From Erwinia persicina NBRC 102418 (GTDB lineage: Bacteria > Pseudomonadota > Gammaproteobacteria > Enterobacterales > Enterobacteriaceae): 64,000 nucleotides of DNA. Below the pieces are notes generated by a model. It was given only the letters and a program-made list of their open reading frames with translations, was not told where the DNA came from and did not search any database. The stretch lies in contig NZ_BCTN01000010.1 of the NCBI RefSeq assembly GCF_001571305.1, forward strand, positions 114,144-178,143, written 5' to 3'. Below, one piece after another: positions 43,864 to 52,877 of this stretch (position 1 is the first letter of the stretch; every line of letters starts with the position of its first letter). A program made the position numbers and the translations under genes.

Positions 43864-45654
43864 GTGCAAACCCTGAATGCCGATTTGGTCATTGTTGGTG
43901 CCGGTGGTGCCGGGCTTCGTGCCGCGATTGCCGCTGCCGAAGCCAACCCACGATTAAAAATTGCCCTGATATCCAAGGTCTATCCGATGCGCAGCCACAC
44001 CGTGGCCGCCGAGGGGGGCGCCGCTGCGGTCACCCAGCAGCAGGACAGCTTTGATTCCCACTTTCACGATACCGTTGCCGGCGGCGACTGGCTGTGTGAG
44101 CAGCCGGTCGTGGACTACTTTGTCCAGCACTGTCCGCAGGAAATGGCGCAGATGGAGCTGTGGGGCTGCCCGTGGAGCCGTAAAGAAGACGGATCGATTA
44201 ACGTGCGCCGTTTTGGTGGCATGAAGATCGAGCGCACCTGGTTTGCCGCCGATAAGACCGGTTTTCATATGCTGCACACCCTGTTTCAGACTTCACTGAA
44301 ATACCCGCAGATCCAGCGTCTGGATGAGCATTTTGTCCTCGACCTGCTGGTAGATGATGGCGTCGCGCACGGTGTGGTGACCCTTAACATGATGGAGGGT
44401 ACGCTGCTGGAGGTGCGCGCGCAGTCTGTGATCCTCGCCACCGGCGGGGCCGGACGCGTCTACCGTTATAACACTAACGGCGGCATCGTCACTGGCGACG
44501 GTATGGGCATGGCGTTTCGTCATGGTGTTCCGCTACGCGATATGGAATTTGTCCAGTATCACCCGACCGGCCTGCCGGGTTCGGGCATTCTGATGACGGA
44601 AGGCTGTCGGGGCGAAGGCGGTATCCTGGTCAATAAAGACGGCTACCGTTATCTGCAGGATTACGGCATGGGGCCGGAAACCCCGCTCGGTGAACCAAGA
44701 AATAAATATATGGAACTGGGGCCCCGCGATAAGGTTTCCCAGGCCTTCTGGCACGAGTGGCGCGCCGGGCGTACCATCGCCACCCCGCGGGGTGATGTCG
44801 TGTACCTTGACCTGCGCCATCTGGGTGAGAAAAAGCTACGGGAGCGACTGCCCTTTATCTGCGAACTGAGCAAAGCCTACGTCGGGGTCGACCCGATTAC
44901 CGCCCCTATTCCGGTTCGTCCGACCGCGCACTACACCATGGGCGGCATTGAAACCAACAACCAGTGTGAAACCCGTATTCAGGGTCTGTTTGCCGTCGGC
45001 GAATGCTCATCTGTCGGGCTGCACGGCGCTAACCGCCTGGGGTCCAACTCGCTGGCCGAGCTGGTGGTCTTTGGTCGCCTGGCCGGCGAACAGGCTGCAC
45101 AGCGGGCCTCCCAGCCACATCCACTGCGCGACACCGTCCTCAGCGCACAGCGCAACGATATTGAAAAACGCCTGCATGGCCTGGTGAACCAGCAGGGCAA
45201 CGAAAATGCAGCCACCCTGCGCGACGAAATGGGCATGGCCATGGAAGAGGGCTGCGGCATTTACCGCACCACCGAACTGATGCAAAAAACGATCGATAAA
45301 CTGGCCGAACTGAAGCAGCGTTTTTCCCGCCTGCGCGTTACCGATACCTCCAGCGTATTCAATACCGAACTGCTGTACGCTGTTGAGCTGGCCCACGGGC
45401 TGGATGTGGCGGAGTGTATGGCCCATTCGGCCATCCAGCGGAAAGAGTCTCGCGGCGCTCACCAGCGACTGGATGAAGGCTGCACTACACGCGACGACGA
45501 ACACTTCCTCGCTCATACCCTGACATTCTACAACCCGCAGGGTGCCCCTGCGGTCGCCTATGATCCGGTCACGATTACCCATCTCCCGCCAGCCGCACGC
45601 GTGTATGGCGCGGCCTCTGAGGACAAAACCCCTAAGGAGCCTGCTCATGAGTGA
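43864..45654 (+). CDS. frdA: Fumarate reductase flavoprotein subunit FrdA
   Basis: 596 residues from GTG at 43864 ([17 protein letters not shown]), which aligns with E. coli and has GGAGG six bases upstream. It is the covalent-FAD catalytic subunit reducing fumarate to succinate. The FAD Rossmann motif [13 protein letters not shown], the flavinylation His in [10 protein letters not shown], the substrate motifs [20 protein letters not shown] and HYTMGGIET are all present. The frdB start overlaps its stop by eight bases. Confidence 0.98.
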   Translation: MQTLNADLVIVGAGGAGLRAAIAAAEANPRLKIALISKVYPMRSHTVAAEGGAAAVTQQQDSFDSHFHDTVAGGDWLCEQPVVDYFVQHCPQEMAQMELWGCPWSRKEDGSINVRRFGGMKIERTWFAADKTGFHMLHTLFQTSLKYPQIQRLDEHFVLDLLVDDGVAHGVVTLNMMEGTLLEVRAQSVILATGGAGRVYRYNTNGGIVTGDGMGMAFRHGVPLRDMEFVQYHPTGLPGSGILMTEGCRGEGGILVNKDGYRYLQDYGMGPETPLGEPRNKYMELGPRDKVSQAFWHEWRAGRTIATPRGDVVYLDLRHLGEKKLRERLPFICELSKAYVGVDPITAPIPVRPTAHYTMGGIETNNQCETRIQGLFAVGECSSVGLHGANRLGSNSLAELVVFGRLAGEQAAQRASQPHPLRDTVLSAQRNDIEKRLHGLVNQQGNENAATLRDEMGMAMEEGCGIYRTTELMQKTIDKLAELKQRFSRLRVTDTSSVFNTELLYAVELAHGLDVAECMAHSAIQRKESRGAHQRLDEGCTTRDDEHFLAHTLTFYNPQGAPAVAYDPVTITHLPPAARVYGAASEDKTPKEPAHE

Positions 45655-46381
45655 GAGCAAACGCCGTCAGATTGATATTCTGCGTTACAACCCGGAAAGC
45701 GATCGCGTTCCGCGCAACGAGATTTTTGACGTGCCGTGGGATGAAACCACCTCGCTGCTTGATGCACTGGGTTATATCAAAGATAACCTCGCTTTTGACC
45801 TGTCGTATCGCTGGTCTTGTCGCATGGCCATCTGTGGCTCCTGCGGCATGATGGTGAATGGCATACCGAAGCTGGCCTGTAAAACCTTCCTGCGTGACTA
45901 CCCGTCCGGAATGAAGATCGAGCCGCTGGCTAACTTCCCGATTGAACGCGATCTGGTGGTGGATATGACCCACTTTATTGAGAGTCTGGAAGCCATCAAA
46001 CCCTGGATCATCGGCAACACGCGCAGTGCCAGTGAAGGCCCAGGGCGGCAAACGCCGGCGCAGATGGCGAAATACCATCAGTTCTCCGGCTGTATCAACT
46101 GCGGCCTGTGCTATGCCGCCTGTCCGCAGTTTGGCCTCAACCCGGAATTTATTGGCCCGGCAGCCATCACCCTCGCCCACCGCTATAACCTTGACAGCCG
46201 CGACCAGGGTAAGGCCCAGCGAATGCCGCAGCTTAACGGTATTAACGGCGTCTGGAGCTGCACGTTTGTCGGATACTGCTCGGAAGTCTGCCCTAAACAC
46301 GTGGATCCGGCCGCTGCTATCCAGCAGGGCAAAGTGGAAAGCAGCAAAGACTTTTTAATCGCCACGCTCAAACCCCATTAA
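45647..46381 (+). CDS. frdB: Fumarate reductase iron-sulfur subunit FrdB
   Basis: 244 residues, as in E. coli, from [12 protein letters not shown] with AAGGAG eight bases before the ATG. The three clusters are visible: [2Fe-2S] at [15 protein letters not shown], [4Fe-4S] at [12 protein letters not shown] and [3Fe-4S] at [17 protein letters not shown]. It carries electrons from menaquinol at FrdCD to the FrdA flavin. Confidence 0.98.
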   Translation: MSESKRRQIDILRYNPESDRVPRNEIFDVPWDETTSLLDALGYIKDNLAFDLSYRWSCRMAICGSCGMMVNGIPKLACKTFLRDYPSGMKIEPLANFPIERDLVVDMTHFIESLEAIKPWIIGNTRSASEGPGRQTPAQMAKYHQFSGCINCGLCYAACPQFGLNPEFIGPAAITLAHRYNLDSRDQGKAQRMPQLNGINGVWSCTFVGYCSEVCPKHVDPAAAIQQGKVESSKDFLIATLKPH

Positions 46382-46392
46382 GGAGGCCGTCA

Positions 46393-46788
46393 ATGACCAC
46401 AAAACGTAATGCGTATATTCGTCCAGTGCGGGGGAACTGGTGGCAGTCGCTGCCGTTTTACCGTCTGTACATGCTGCGTGAAGGCACAGCCCTTCCCGCA
46501 CTGTGGTTTAGCATTGAGCTGATTATCGGCCTGTTTGCGCTCAAACTGGGGCCCGATAGCTGGGCAGGTTTCGTCAGCTTCCTGCAACACCCCACCGTCC
46601 TGTTGCTGAATCTGGTGGCGCTGGTCGCCGCCCTGCATCACAGCAAAACCTGGTTCGACCTGGCCCCCAAGGCACAGATTATTATCGTCAAAGGGGAAAA
46701 GCTGCCACCGGAGCCGGTGATCAAAGGGCTGTGGCTGGCATTGATTATCCTGAGTGGTGCGGTGCTGACCGTATCACTGCTGGCCTGA
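46393..46788 (+). CDS. frdC: Fumarate reductase membrane anchor FrdC
   Basis: 131 residues with three hydrophobic segments ([37 protein letters not shown] and [19 protein letters not shown]). It binds menaquinol with FrdD and anchors FrdAB. Eleven bases separate it from frdB, and AGGAGG precedes its start. Confidence 0.96.
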   Translation: MTTKRNAYIRPVRGNWWQSLPFYRLYMLREGTALPALWFSIELIIGLFALKLGPDSWAGFVSFLQHPTVLLLNLVALVAALHHSKTWFDLAPKAQIIIVKGEKLPPEPVIKGLWLALIILSGAVLTVSLLA

Positions 46789-46794
46789 GGAGTC

Positions 46795-47154
46795 ATGATG
46801 AAAACACAACCACAACGTTCCGATGAACCAATCTTCTGGGGACTGTTTGGCGCGGGAGGCATGTGGGCTGCGCTGGTCAGCCCGGTGATCGTTCTGCTGG
46901 TTGGGCTGCTGCTGCCGCTGGGCTGGGCACCCACAGGCGCCTTCAGCTACGAGCGCATTCTAGGCTTCGCCCAGTCACTGCCTGGGAGGGTGATCATGCT
47001 GTTGATTATCGTCCTGCCGCTGTGGTGTGCGCTGCACCGCCTGCACCACAGCCTTCACGATCTCAGGCTGCACGTTCCGGCCAGTAAACAGCTGTGCTAC
47101 GGGATCGCCTCGTTATTGAGCGTGGTGGCGCTGATTGCCGTTATTGCCGTCTAA
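46795..47154 (+). CDS. frdD: Fumarate reductase membrane anchor FrdD
   Basis: 119 residues, as in E. coli, with three hydrophobic segments and the diagnostic [20 protein letters not shown] and [11 protein letters not shown]. Two ATG codons in tandem (46795, 46798) both follow GAGGAG. It completes the frdABCD operon. Confidence 0.96.
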   Translation: MMKTQPQRSDEPIFWGLFGAGGMWAALVSPVIVLLVGLLLPLGWAPTGAFSYERILGFAQSLPGRVIMLLIIVLPLWCALHRLHHSLHDLRLHVPASKQLCYGIASLLSVVALIAVIAV

Positions 47155-47204
47155 AAACGCAGTACAGGCTATACTTAAGCCATTCATTGATAAAGGAATG
47201 GTTT

Positions 47205-47729
47205 ATGTCCCTCTGGAAAATGCTCACTGCAGGCGCCGGGGCTCTGCTCTCGGTCGCCTGTTCAACCACCCCACCGCAGGGCGTTACCCCTGTGACCGGA
47301 TTCAACGCCGAACGCTACCTGGGCAGCTGGTACGAGATTGCCCGTCTGGATCACCGTTTTGAACGCGGGCTTGATCACGTCACCGCCACCTACAGCAAGC
47401 GAGACGATGGCGGCCTGAAAGTAGTCAACCGGGGTTTTAATACGAAAAAACAGCGCTGGCAGGAAAGCGTGGGCAAAGCCTATTTCACCGGCCCCAGCGA
47501 TCGTGCCACCCTTAAAGTGTCCTTCTTCGGGCCATTTTACGGGGGGTATAACGTGATCGCGCTGGACAGCGATTATCAGCATGCGCTGGTGTGTGGGCCT
47601 AACCGGGAGTATTTGTGGATCCTGTCCAGAACACCGCAGCTGGATGCCGGCGTGAAAGCCGATCTGGTGGCGCAAGCGCGTCGTGCCGGGTTTGCCGTGG
47701 ATAAGCTAATCTGGGTTAATCAGCAATAA
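47205..47729 (+). CDS. blc: Outer-membrane lipocalin Blc
   Basis: 174 residues. The lipoprotein signal ends LLSVAC. The lipocalin motif GSWYEIARLDHRFERGL and the later YNVIALDSDYQHALVCGPNREYLWILSR match Blc of E. coli (177). Blc binds lysophospholipids at the outer membrane and is sigma-S induced in E. coli. In E. coli ampC lies between frdD and blc; here only 50 bases separate them. Confidence 0.95.
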   Translation: MSLWKMLTAGAGALLSVACSTTPPQGVTPVTGFNAERYLGSWYEIARLDHRFERGLDHVTATYSKRDDGGLKVVNRGFNTKKQRWQESVGKAYFTGPSDRATLKVSFFGPFYGGYNVIALDSDYQHALVCGPNREYLWILSRTPQLDAGVKADLVAQARRAGFAVDKLIWVNQQ

Positions 47730-47735
47730 CGACGT

Positions 47736-47760
47736 CGGGCCGGTGCAGCGCGCCGGCCCG
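47736..47760. terminator. Terminator hairpin between blc and the entericidin gene
   Basis: CGGGCCGG (47736-47743) pairs with CCGGCCCG (47753-47760) between convergent genes. Confidence 0.7.
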
Positions 47761-47770
47761 TCAAAGCAGA

Positions 47771-47902
47771 TTAATTCGTGCTTTTCTGAATTGCCTGACC
47801 ACCTGCCTCAACATCTTCACCTACGCCACGCGTGGTGTTACAAGCTGAGAGTACGGAAGAGAGCACCAGAACAGAAAGAATGGCAACAATACTTTTCTTC
47901 AT
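47771..47902 (-). CDS. ecnB: Entericidin B-like small lipoprotein
   Basis: 43 residues: a hydrophobic signal ([16 protein letters not shown]) ends LSAC, and the mature part begins [20 protein letters not shown]. This matches EcnB, including the invariant [16 protein letters not shown] precedes the ATG. In E. coli EcnB is a pro-lysis lipoprotein encoded after its antidote EcnA; no ecnA frame is visible upstream here. Confidence 0.9.
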   Translation of the reverse strand: MKKSIVAILSVLVLSSVLSACNTTRGVGEDVEAGGQAIQKSTN

Positions 47903-48030
47903 AGCAATTTCCTTTTAATTAGAGATAAGTACAACGCTATAAGCATAGCTGTATTTTATCCACCTGCCCGTGGTAAGCAGAAAAAAGGTCAGTTTATGAA
48001 GATATCAGGGGGGAATAACAGAAAAGATAA

Positions 48031-48049
48031 GGGCCTGACGGACAGGCCC
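48031..48049 (-). terminator. efp terminator
   Basis: GGGCCTG-tccgt-CAGGCCC on the minus strand, followed by TTATCTTTT. Confidence 0.75.
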
Positions 48050-48063
48050 CTACTGATTCGGGC

Positions 48064-48630
48064 TTATTTTACGCGTGAAACGTATTCGCCAGAACGGGTA
48101 TCGACTTTAATCACTTCGCCAATCTGAACAAACAGTGGCACTTTCACGACTGCACCGGTAGACAGCGTTGCTGGCTTGCCGCCTGTCCCGGCAGTATCCC
48201 CTTTCAGGCCCGGATCGGTGTCGGTGATTTCCAGCTCCACGAAGTTCGGTGGCAGCACCTGGATCGGCTTACCGTTCCACAGGGTCACGATACACTCAGC
48301 ATTGTCGAGCAGCCATTTGGCCGCATCGCCCACGGTCTTCTCTTCAACAGGGTGCTGTTCGAAGGTTTCCGGGTGCATAAAGTGGTAGAACTCACCGTCG
48401 TTATACAGGTAGTTCAGGTTGGTATCGACGACATCAGCGCCTTCAGCGGAGTCGGTAGATTTAAACGTTTTCTCAACGCGCGTTCCGGTCAGCAGACGGC
48501 GCATTTTAACGCGTGCGAATGCCTGGCCTTTACCTGGCTTCACAAACTCGCTGGATTCGATGGCATAAGGCTCGCCTTCGAACATGATTTTAAGACCGGG
48601 ACGGAAATCGTTGCTAGAATAAGTCGCCAT
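48064..48630 (-). CDS. efp: Elongation factor P
   Basis: 188 residues, as in E. coli. The modified lysine is K34 in [10 protein letters not shown]; it receives beta-lysine from EpmA after EpmB isomerisation. Three OB-like domains are kept. EF-P rescues ribosomes at polyproline. It is divergent from epmB with a 40-base gap, the typical arrangement. Confidence 0.98.
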   Translation of the reverse strand: MATYSSNDFRPGLKIMFEGEPYAIESSEFVKPGKGQAFARVKMRRLLTGTRVEKTFKSTDSAEGADVVDTNLNYLYNDGEFYHFMHPETFEQHPVEEKTVGDAAKWLLDNAECIVTLWNGKPIQVLPPNFVELEITDTDPGLKGDTAGTGGKPATLSTGAVVKVPLFVQIGEVIKVDTRSGEYVSRVK

Positions 48631-48670
48631 GAAGGCCCTCTAAATTTATAACTGGTACTTAGCCAAAAAA

Positions 48671-49699
48671 ATGGCACACATTGTAACCCTAAATACCCCT
48701 GTGCGAGAAGAATGGTTGCATCAACTTGCCGATGTAATCACTGATCCGGATGAATTACTGCAACTTTTAGCGTTGCAACACCACCCTGAACTGGTTTCAG
48801 GCCATGACGCACGGCGTCTTTTTGCCCTGCGCGTCCCGCGGGCCTTCGCTGCACGCATGCGTAAAGGCGATCCACAGGATCCTCTGCTGCTTCAGGTGAT
48901 CACCTCGCAGCAGGAGTTCGTTGATGCACCGGGTTACAGTACCGATCCGCTGGATGAGCAGAGCAGCGTGGTGCCGGGTCTGTTACATAAATATCGTAAT
49001 CGTGCGCTGTTGCTGGTCAAAGGCGGCTGTGCCGTCAATTGCCGTTACTGTTTTCGCCGCCATTTTCCCTACTCTGATAACCAGGGCAATAAACGCAACT
49101 GGCAGCAAGCCCTGGAGTATATCCGACAACAGCCAGAACTGGATGAGATTATTTTCTCCGGGGGCGATCCGCTGATGGCGAAGGATCATGAACTGGACTG
49201 GTTGATTGGCGAGCTGGAGCAGATCCCACATATCAGACGCCTGCGCATCCACACCCGTCTGCCGGTGGTGATCCCCAAACGCATCACGGAAACGCTGTGT
49301 CAGCGGCTGTCTCAGTCGCGTCTGCAAACGCTGATGGTCACCCATATCAACCACGCGCAGGAGATCGATGACGATCTGCGTCACGCAATGCAAAGGCTCA
49401 AGCGGGCCGGGGTGACGCTGCTCAATCAGAGCGTATTGCTGCGCGGCATTAACGACCATGCCGTCACGCTGGCTACATTAAGTAATGCGCTCTTTGATGC
49501 CGGGATCCTGCCCTATTACCTGCACGTGCTGGATAAAGTGCAGGGTGCTGCGCATTTTTATGTCGACGACGAGCGCGCACGCGGCATTATGCGTGAACTG
49601 CTGAGCAGAGTGTCGGGCTATATGGTGCCGAAACTGGCGCGGGAAATTGGTGGGGAGCCGAGCAAAACGCCGCTGGATCTTCAGCTGCGTCAGGAGTAA
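48671..49699 (+). CDS. epmB: Lysine 2,3-aminomutase-like EF-P maturation enzyme EpmB
   Basis: 342 residues. The radical-SAM motif is GGCAVNCRYCFRRHFPY (CxxxCxxC). PLP-lysine region and FSGGDPLMAKDHELDWL are also intact, and the C-terminus SGYMVPKLAREIGGEPS is as in E. coli. It isomerises (S)-alpha-lysine to (R)-beta-lysine for EpmA. Divergent from efp. Confidence 0.97.
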   Translation: MAHIVTLNTPVREEWLHQLADVITDPDELLQLLALQHHPELVSGHDARRLFALRVPRAFAARMRKGDPQDPLLLQVITSQQEFVDAPGYSTDPLDEQSSVVPGLLHKYRNRALLLVKGGCAVNCRYCFRRHFPYSDNQGNKRNWQQALEYIRQQPELDEIIFSGGDPLMAKDHELDWLIGELEQIPHIRRLRIHTRLPVVIPKRITETLCQRLSQSRLQTLMVTHINHAQEIDDDLRHAMQRLKRAGVTLLNQSVLLRGINDHAVTLATLSNALFDAGILPYYLHVLDKVQGAAHFYVDDERARGIMRELLSRVSGYMVPKLAREIGGEPSKTPLDLQLRQE

Positions 49700-49721
49700 A
49701 TCAGGCCGGCCTGAAAATAAA

Positions 49722-49746
49722 AAGGGTGGGCACAAAGGCCACCCTT
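49722..49746. terminator. Terminator between epmB and yjeI
   Basis: AAGGGTGG pairs with CCACCCTT between convergent genes, with an A-rich left flank. Confidence 0.7.
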
Positions 49747-49780
49747 AGTTAGCGCTGTATGTCCCGTCAGGCGACAACGA

Positions 49781-50128
49781 TTACGGACACTTATAGACCT
49801 GGCCGCTCATTTTGCTGTCCAGCGGTGCGAAGCTGGACCAGATGTTCTGAGTGGGGCTGGTGGCACCATAAATGACATTGCCGCCCATCTCAGCGGCGCG
49901 ATTACGCAGGTCATTTGCAGCGCCGCGCAGTGAACTGCCTTCGCCACCGGAACCTGAGAACCAGTTACTTTGCGATCCCGTCACGTTGCCCAGCAACTGG
50001 CAACTGCTGGCCGGTTGCTGATCGGTAAAGGTGACGCGTTCGCCCGCAGAACTCAGCGTGTTAGAAGAAGAGCTACAGCCTGCCAGCAACAGGGCCGCCA
50101 CAGAAAGTCCCAGGAAGTTAATCCGCAT
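49781..50128 (-). CDS. yjeI: YjeI, DUF4156 lipoprotein
   Basis: 115 residues from the ATG at 50128, six bases after GAGG; an earlier in-frame ATG overlaps that ribosome site. The lipobox is LLLAGC. The conserved body (FTDQQPASSCQLLGNVTGSQ, SLRGAANDLRNRAAEMGGNVIYG) matches the E. coli protein. Function is unknown. In E. coli it is next to groEL; here a fimbrial operon separates them. Confidence 0.9.
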   Translation of the reverse strand: MRINFLGLSVAALLLAGCSSSSNTLSSAGERVTFTDQQPASSCQLLGNVTGSQSNWFSGSGGEGSSLRGAANDLRNRAAEMGGNVIYGATSPTQNIWSSFAPLDSKMSGQVYKCP

Positions 50129-50545
50129 TATAATCCTCATTTATTATCATCAGTTTCAAGCAGGCATCATGAAAGCTTTCCAACTCTTTACCTGAGAAAA
50201 CAGTGCCAACATTGTTCAGGCCCACGCTGCGCGCCCCTTACTTATACCCTTTTCAGCAACAAAAAAAAACATCCCTGCAAGGCAAAAAGAAGGGGAAAGT
50301 GTCATCATTGTTAATGTAATAGCTATCATTACCAGAAGAATATTAATTTTAATAATTTCCAATAGAAGATGACAAATAGGCATCCAGGATTTTAAAAAAA
50401 AGCTTCCTTCCTTTTTATTCGGAAAGTTCTAATTAACAATGCCAGTCATCATGACTGGCAATAAATCAATTTCATTCTTGACAAACTTAATATTTTTATG
50501 ATTCTATATGCAACATATAGCTACTAACCTCGTAATGGATTACCT
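50129..50545. other. AT-rich intergenic region before the fimbrial operon
   Basis: 417 bases, much richer in A/T than the flanking core genes. It contains a palindrome at 50440-50460 (TGCCAGTCAT then ATGACTGGCA around a central C) and TTGACA at 50478, with weak -10 candidates. I see no gene. Confidence 0.5.
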
Positions 50546-51199
50546 GTGAATGTAAGCAAGTTAATACCCTTTCGTATTATTACTATTGTCACTGCTCTTT
50601 TTATCGCTTCAAGTAATGCGACATCACAAGCATCCTTAACTTTGCAGGGGGAGATTTTACCCAGCTCCTGTGATATCACTATGGATAGCAGTGGCAAAGT
50701 GCAGCTTGGGAAAATGAATACACCTAATTTTTCCTCCGAAAAAAAAAGCATCCGCTTACCAGAAAGAAACATCATTGTTAGTATTAATTGCCCGGCAGCC
50801 ACCTTATTCGGCATTCGCCCTATGGACATTGCAATAAATGCAGGCAATGTTAAGCATGATGGTTCAGGAGATAATACTGTATTCAGTCTCGGCCTGACGG
50901 CTTCCGGGCAGGCCATTGGGGGCTATTATGCCAGCATCAATAAATCGCTCTCTTCGGTTGATGGCAAACAGCCTGATAATATTATTGCCTCTCGTGATCA
51001 AGGAAATAGCTGGAATCTCGCCCAGGGTAACCTCTCTGCTAAAGGGGAAAATGTCTATTCCTGGGGAGAACAGACGCAGCCACATAGTGCACGTTCAGTT
51101 AAAGTCAGCTTAATTATTACACCGTTTTTATTCAAAAATAATTACAGTGACACGGTAAATATAGAGGGACTCAGCAGTTTTGAACTGGTTTACCTCTGA
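50546..51199 (+). CDS. DUF1120-type fimbrial subunit 1
   Basis: 217 residues. A signal peptide (SKLIPFRIITIVTALFIASS) is followed by the fimbrial start QASLTLQGEILPSSCDITMD and a disulfide partner INCPAA. The core FSLGLTASGQAIGGYYASIN matches DUF1120/beta-type fimbrial subunits, and the end FELVYL resembles a donor-strand C-terminus. The start is GTG with a poor ribosome site, so it may be made in small amounts, consistent with a tip or minor subunit. It precedes the larger-signal subunit by 244 bases. Confidence 0.65.
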   Translation: MNVSKLIPFRIITIVTALFIASSNATSQASLTLQGEILPSSCDITMDSSGKVQLGKMNTPNFSSEKKSIRLPERNIIVSINCPAATLFGIRPMDIAINAGNVKHDGSGDNTVFSLGLTASGQAIGGYYASINKSLSSVDGKQPDNIIASRDQGNSWNLAQGNLSAKGENVYSWGEQTQPHSARSVKVSLIITPFLFKNNYSDTVNIEGLSSFELVYL

Positions 51200-51378
51200 T
51201 AACACCGACAATATTCCACGTCCGGTAAAGAACCTCGGCATTCACAAATCTCACCAGGATAATTGCTAATAAAGCAGCCATAAAAATCAACAAACTCATT
51301 AATCCAGGAATGTCGAAGAAGTAATGAATTCGCAACAAAGATATAACAATCTGTTTTAGGTTCCACCAAAAAGGAAAA

Positions 51379-51399
51379 TGTATCACTTAAAATGATACA
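51379..51399 (+). promoter_or_regulatory. Inverted repeat upstream of the second pilin gene
   Basis: TGTATCA and TGATACA are separated by CTTAAAA, 44 bases before the pilin start. It may be an operator or an mRNA 5' stem. The 244-base gap between the pilin genes has no other visible feature. Confidence 0.4.
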
Positions 51400-51443
51400 G
51401 ATGCATTGAGATTCTCCATCAAATCATTAAAGGACTATATGAA

Positions 51444-52109
51444 ATGAAAAAAACAGCCATCGTTATAGCACTTCTAAGCAGTGTCGCTGCTTCCGGTGTC
51501 GCAAATGCAGCTAACTCACAGGCAACAATGAAACTTGAAGGTAGCATTATTCCTGCTACTTGTAATATCAAAGTGAATGGCTCTACCTCCAGTACCCTGT
51601 CACTGGGGAAAATAACTGCAGCACAGTTGGAGCAGAATGGTGGCACCACCCTTCTGCCAAATAAAAACGTTAGCCTGAACATCACCTGCCCAAGCCCAAC
51701 CTTTGTTGGTTTCCAGGTGATGGATCTGGGTGAAAAAGCTGGTCAGGTTGAATTAAGTGGCGTCAAAGATACAGGCCTGTTTAGTCTGGGTACCACGAAG
51801 AGCGGTGCGATTGTTGGTGGATACTTTATTGATTTTGAATCAGGAAAAATTGATGCAAAAAAAGTGACCAACTTTATTTCTTCAGCGTCATTAGACGGAA
51901 AATGGAGTAAGTTCACAGGTAAGCTCGATGCAATGAAAAAGAGCATTTACTCCTGGAGCACAGAAAGTGCAATGTCCTACCCTTCTATTGGTTTCTCACA
52001 TGAAGTTGGGTTGACTATTCATCCTTACATCAATCCACTGTCAGCTTCAGACGCGGCAGACAAAATTGAACTGAGCGGTGAAGCAACTTATGACCTCGTT
52101 TATCTGTAA
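51444..52109 (+). CDS. DUF1120-type fimbrial subunit 2, probable major pilin
   Basis: 221 residues. Signal peptide KKTAIVIALLSSVAASGVANA, then NSQATMKLEGSIIPATCNIK, the Cys pair PATC/NITCPS, the core FSLGTTKSGAIVGGYFIDF, and a C-terminal YDLVYL like that of subunit 1. The two are about a third identical by eye. A good AAAGGA lies upstream. Followed by a hairpin that could leave most transcripts ending here, consistent with a major pilin. The function in attachment is inferred from the neighbouring chaperone and usher. Confidence 0.7.
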   Translation: MKKTAIVIALLSSVAASGVANAANSQATMKLEGSIIPATCNIKVNGSTSSTLSLGKITAAQLEQNGGTTLLPNKNVSLNITCPSPTFVGFQVMDLGEKAGQVELSGVKDTGLFSLGTTKSGAIVGGYFIDFESGKIDAKKVTNFISSASLDGKWSKFTGKLDAMKKSIYSWSTESAMSYPSIGFSHEVGLTIHPYINPLSASDAADKIELSGEATYDLVYL

Positions 52110-52133
52110 TCATTTCTTCTTGTAATATCTCTC

Positions 52134-52160
52134 AGGGGATCCTTTCGGGTCCCCTCTTTT
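52134..52160 (+). terminator. Internal hairpin between pilin and chaperone genes
   Basis: AGGGGATCC-tttc-GGGTCCCCT (nine pairs with one G-U) followed by CTTTTC. It is positioned to attenuate transcription into the chaperone and usher. Confidence 0.7.
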
Positions 52161-52175
52161 CACACCAGAGGTAAT

Positions 52176-52877
52176 ATGAAGTCTCTTACCGTAATGCACA
52201 CAACCCTCGCGTTGATGTTAATCACTTTCGCCTCATCCTTGTCCGCCATTATGAAACCAGAGTCATCAATGTTACTCATTAATGAAGCCGATGGGGGGGG
52301 AAGTATTAATGTCGAAAATATGGCAACCGAAGAATCGCTGCTCTATGTTAAAATCACTGATTTACCTGACGATCCTCAGCCAAAGCTTCTGGTGACCCAA
52401 CCCGTCATGCGAGTAGGTGCACAGCAAACTCAACGCGTGCGTTTTATTCTAAAAAGCGACCGACCTTTAGAAAAGGAACATTTAAAACGTGTAACTTTTG
52501 AGGGTATCAGCCCCAAAAAAGCAGAAGGGAATAACGATATCTCCCTGAATATTCGTCATAATATACCCGTGATTATCCACCCTAAAGGGCTGCCATTTAT
52601 TGCCGATCCATGGAAAGAGCTTGTCTGGTCTCAGAGTGGCAGTACATTGACGGTAAAGAATCCAGGAAAATATATTGTCCGCCTTGCGCAGAATGTAAAA
52701 TTACTGCCTTCAGGTTCTGCAACTCCCCTTGAAAAAAGCTATGTTCTCCCTGGCCAGACGTTAAGCATGCAGATAAAAGATGATAAGACGGCAGGACAGT
52801 TACAAAAAGTGAGTATTGAAACTCTGTCCAAGTATGGTTATGAAACCGGAACCGTTGAAATGCCTGTATCGCACTAA
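52176..52877 (+). CDS. Periplasmic pilus chaperone (PapD-like)
   Basis: 233 residues. A signal peptide (SLTVMHTTLALMLITFASSLS) leads to the first Ig-like domain, with LLVTQPVMRVGAQQTQRVRFI as the G1-strand-like donor region and NIRHNIPVIIHPKGLP. The second domain ends VEMPVSH. It would fold and cap the two subunits by donor-strand complementation. It is a divergent member: the N-terminal PESSMLLINEADGGGSINV is far from PapD or FimC. The stop shares one base with the usher start. Confidence 0.75.
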   Translation: MKSLTVMHTTLALMLITFASSLSAIMKPESSMLLINEADGGGSINVENMATEESLLYVKITDLPDDPQPKLLVTQPVMRVGAQQTQRVRFILKSDRPLEKEHLKRVTFEGISPKKAEGNNDISLNIRHNIPVIIHPKGLPFIADPWKELVWSQSGSTLTVKNPGKYIVRLAQNVKLLPSGSATPLEKSYVLPGQTLSMQIKDDKTAGQLQKVSIETLSKYGYETGTVEMPVSH

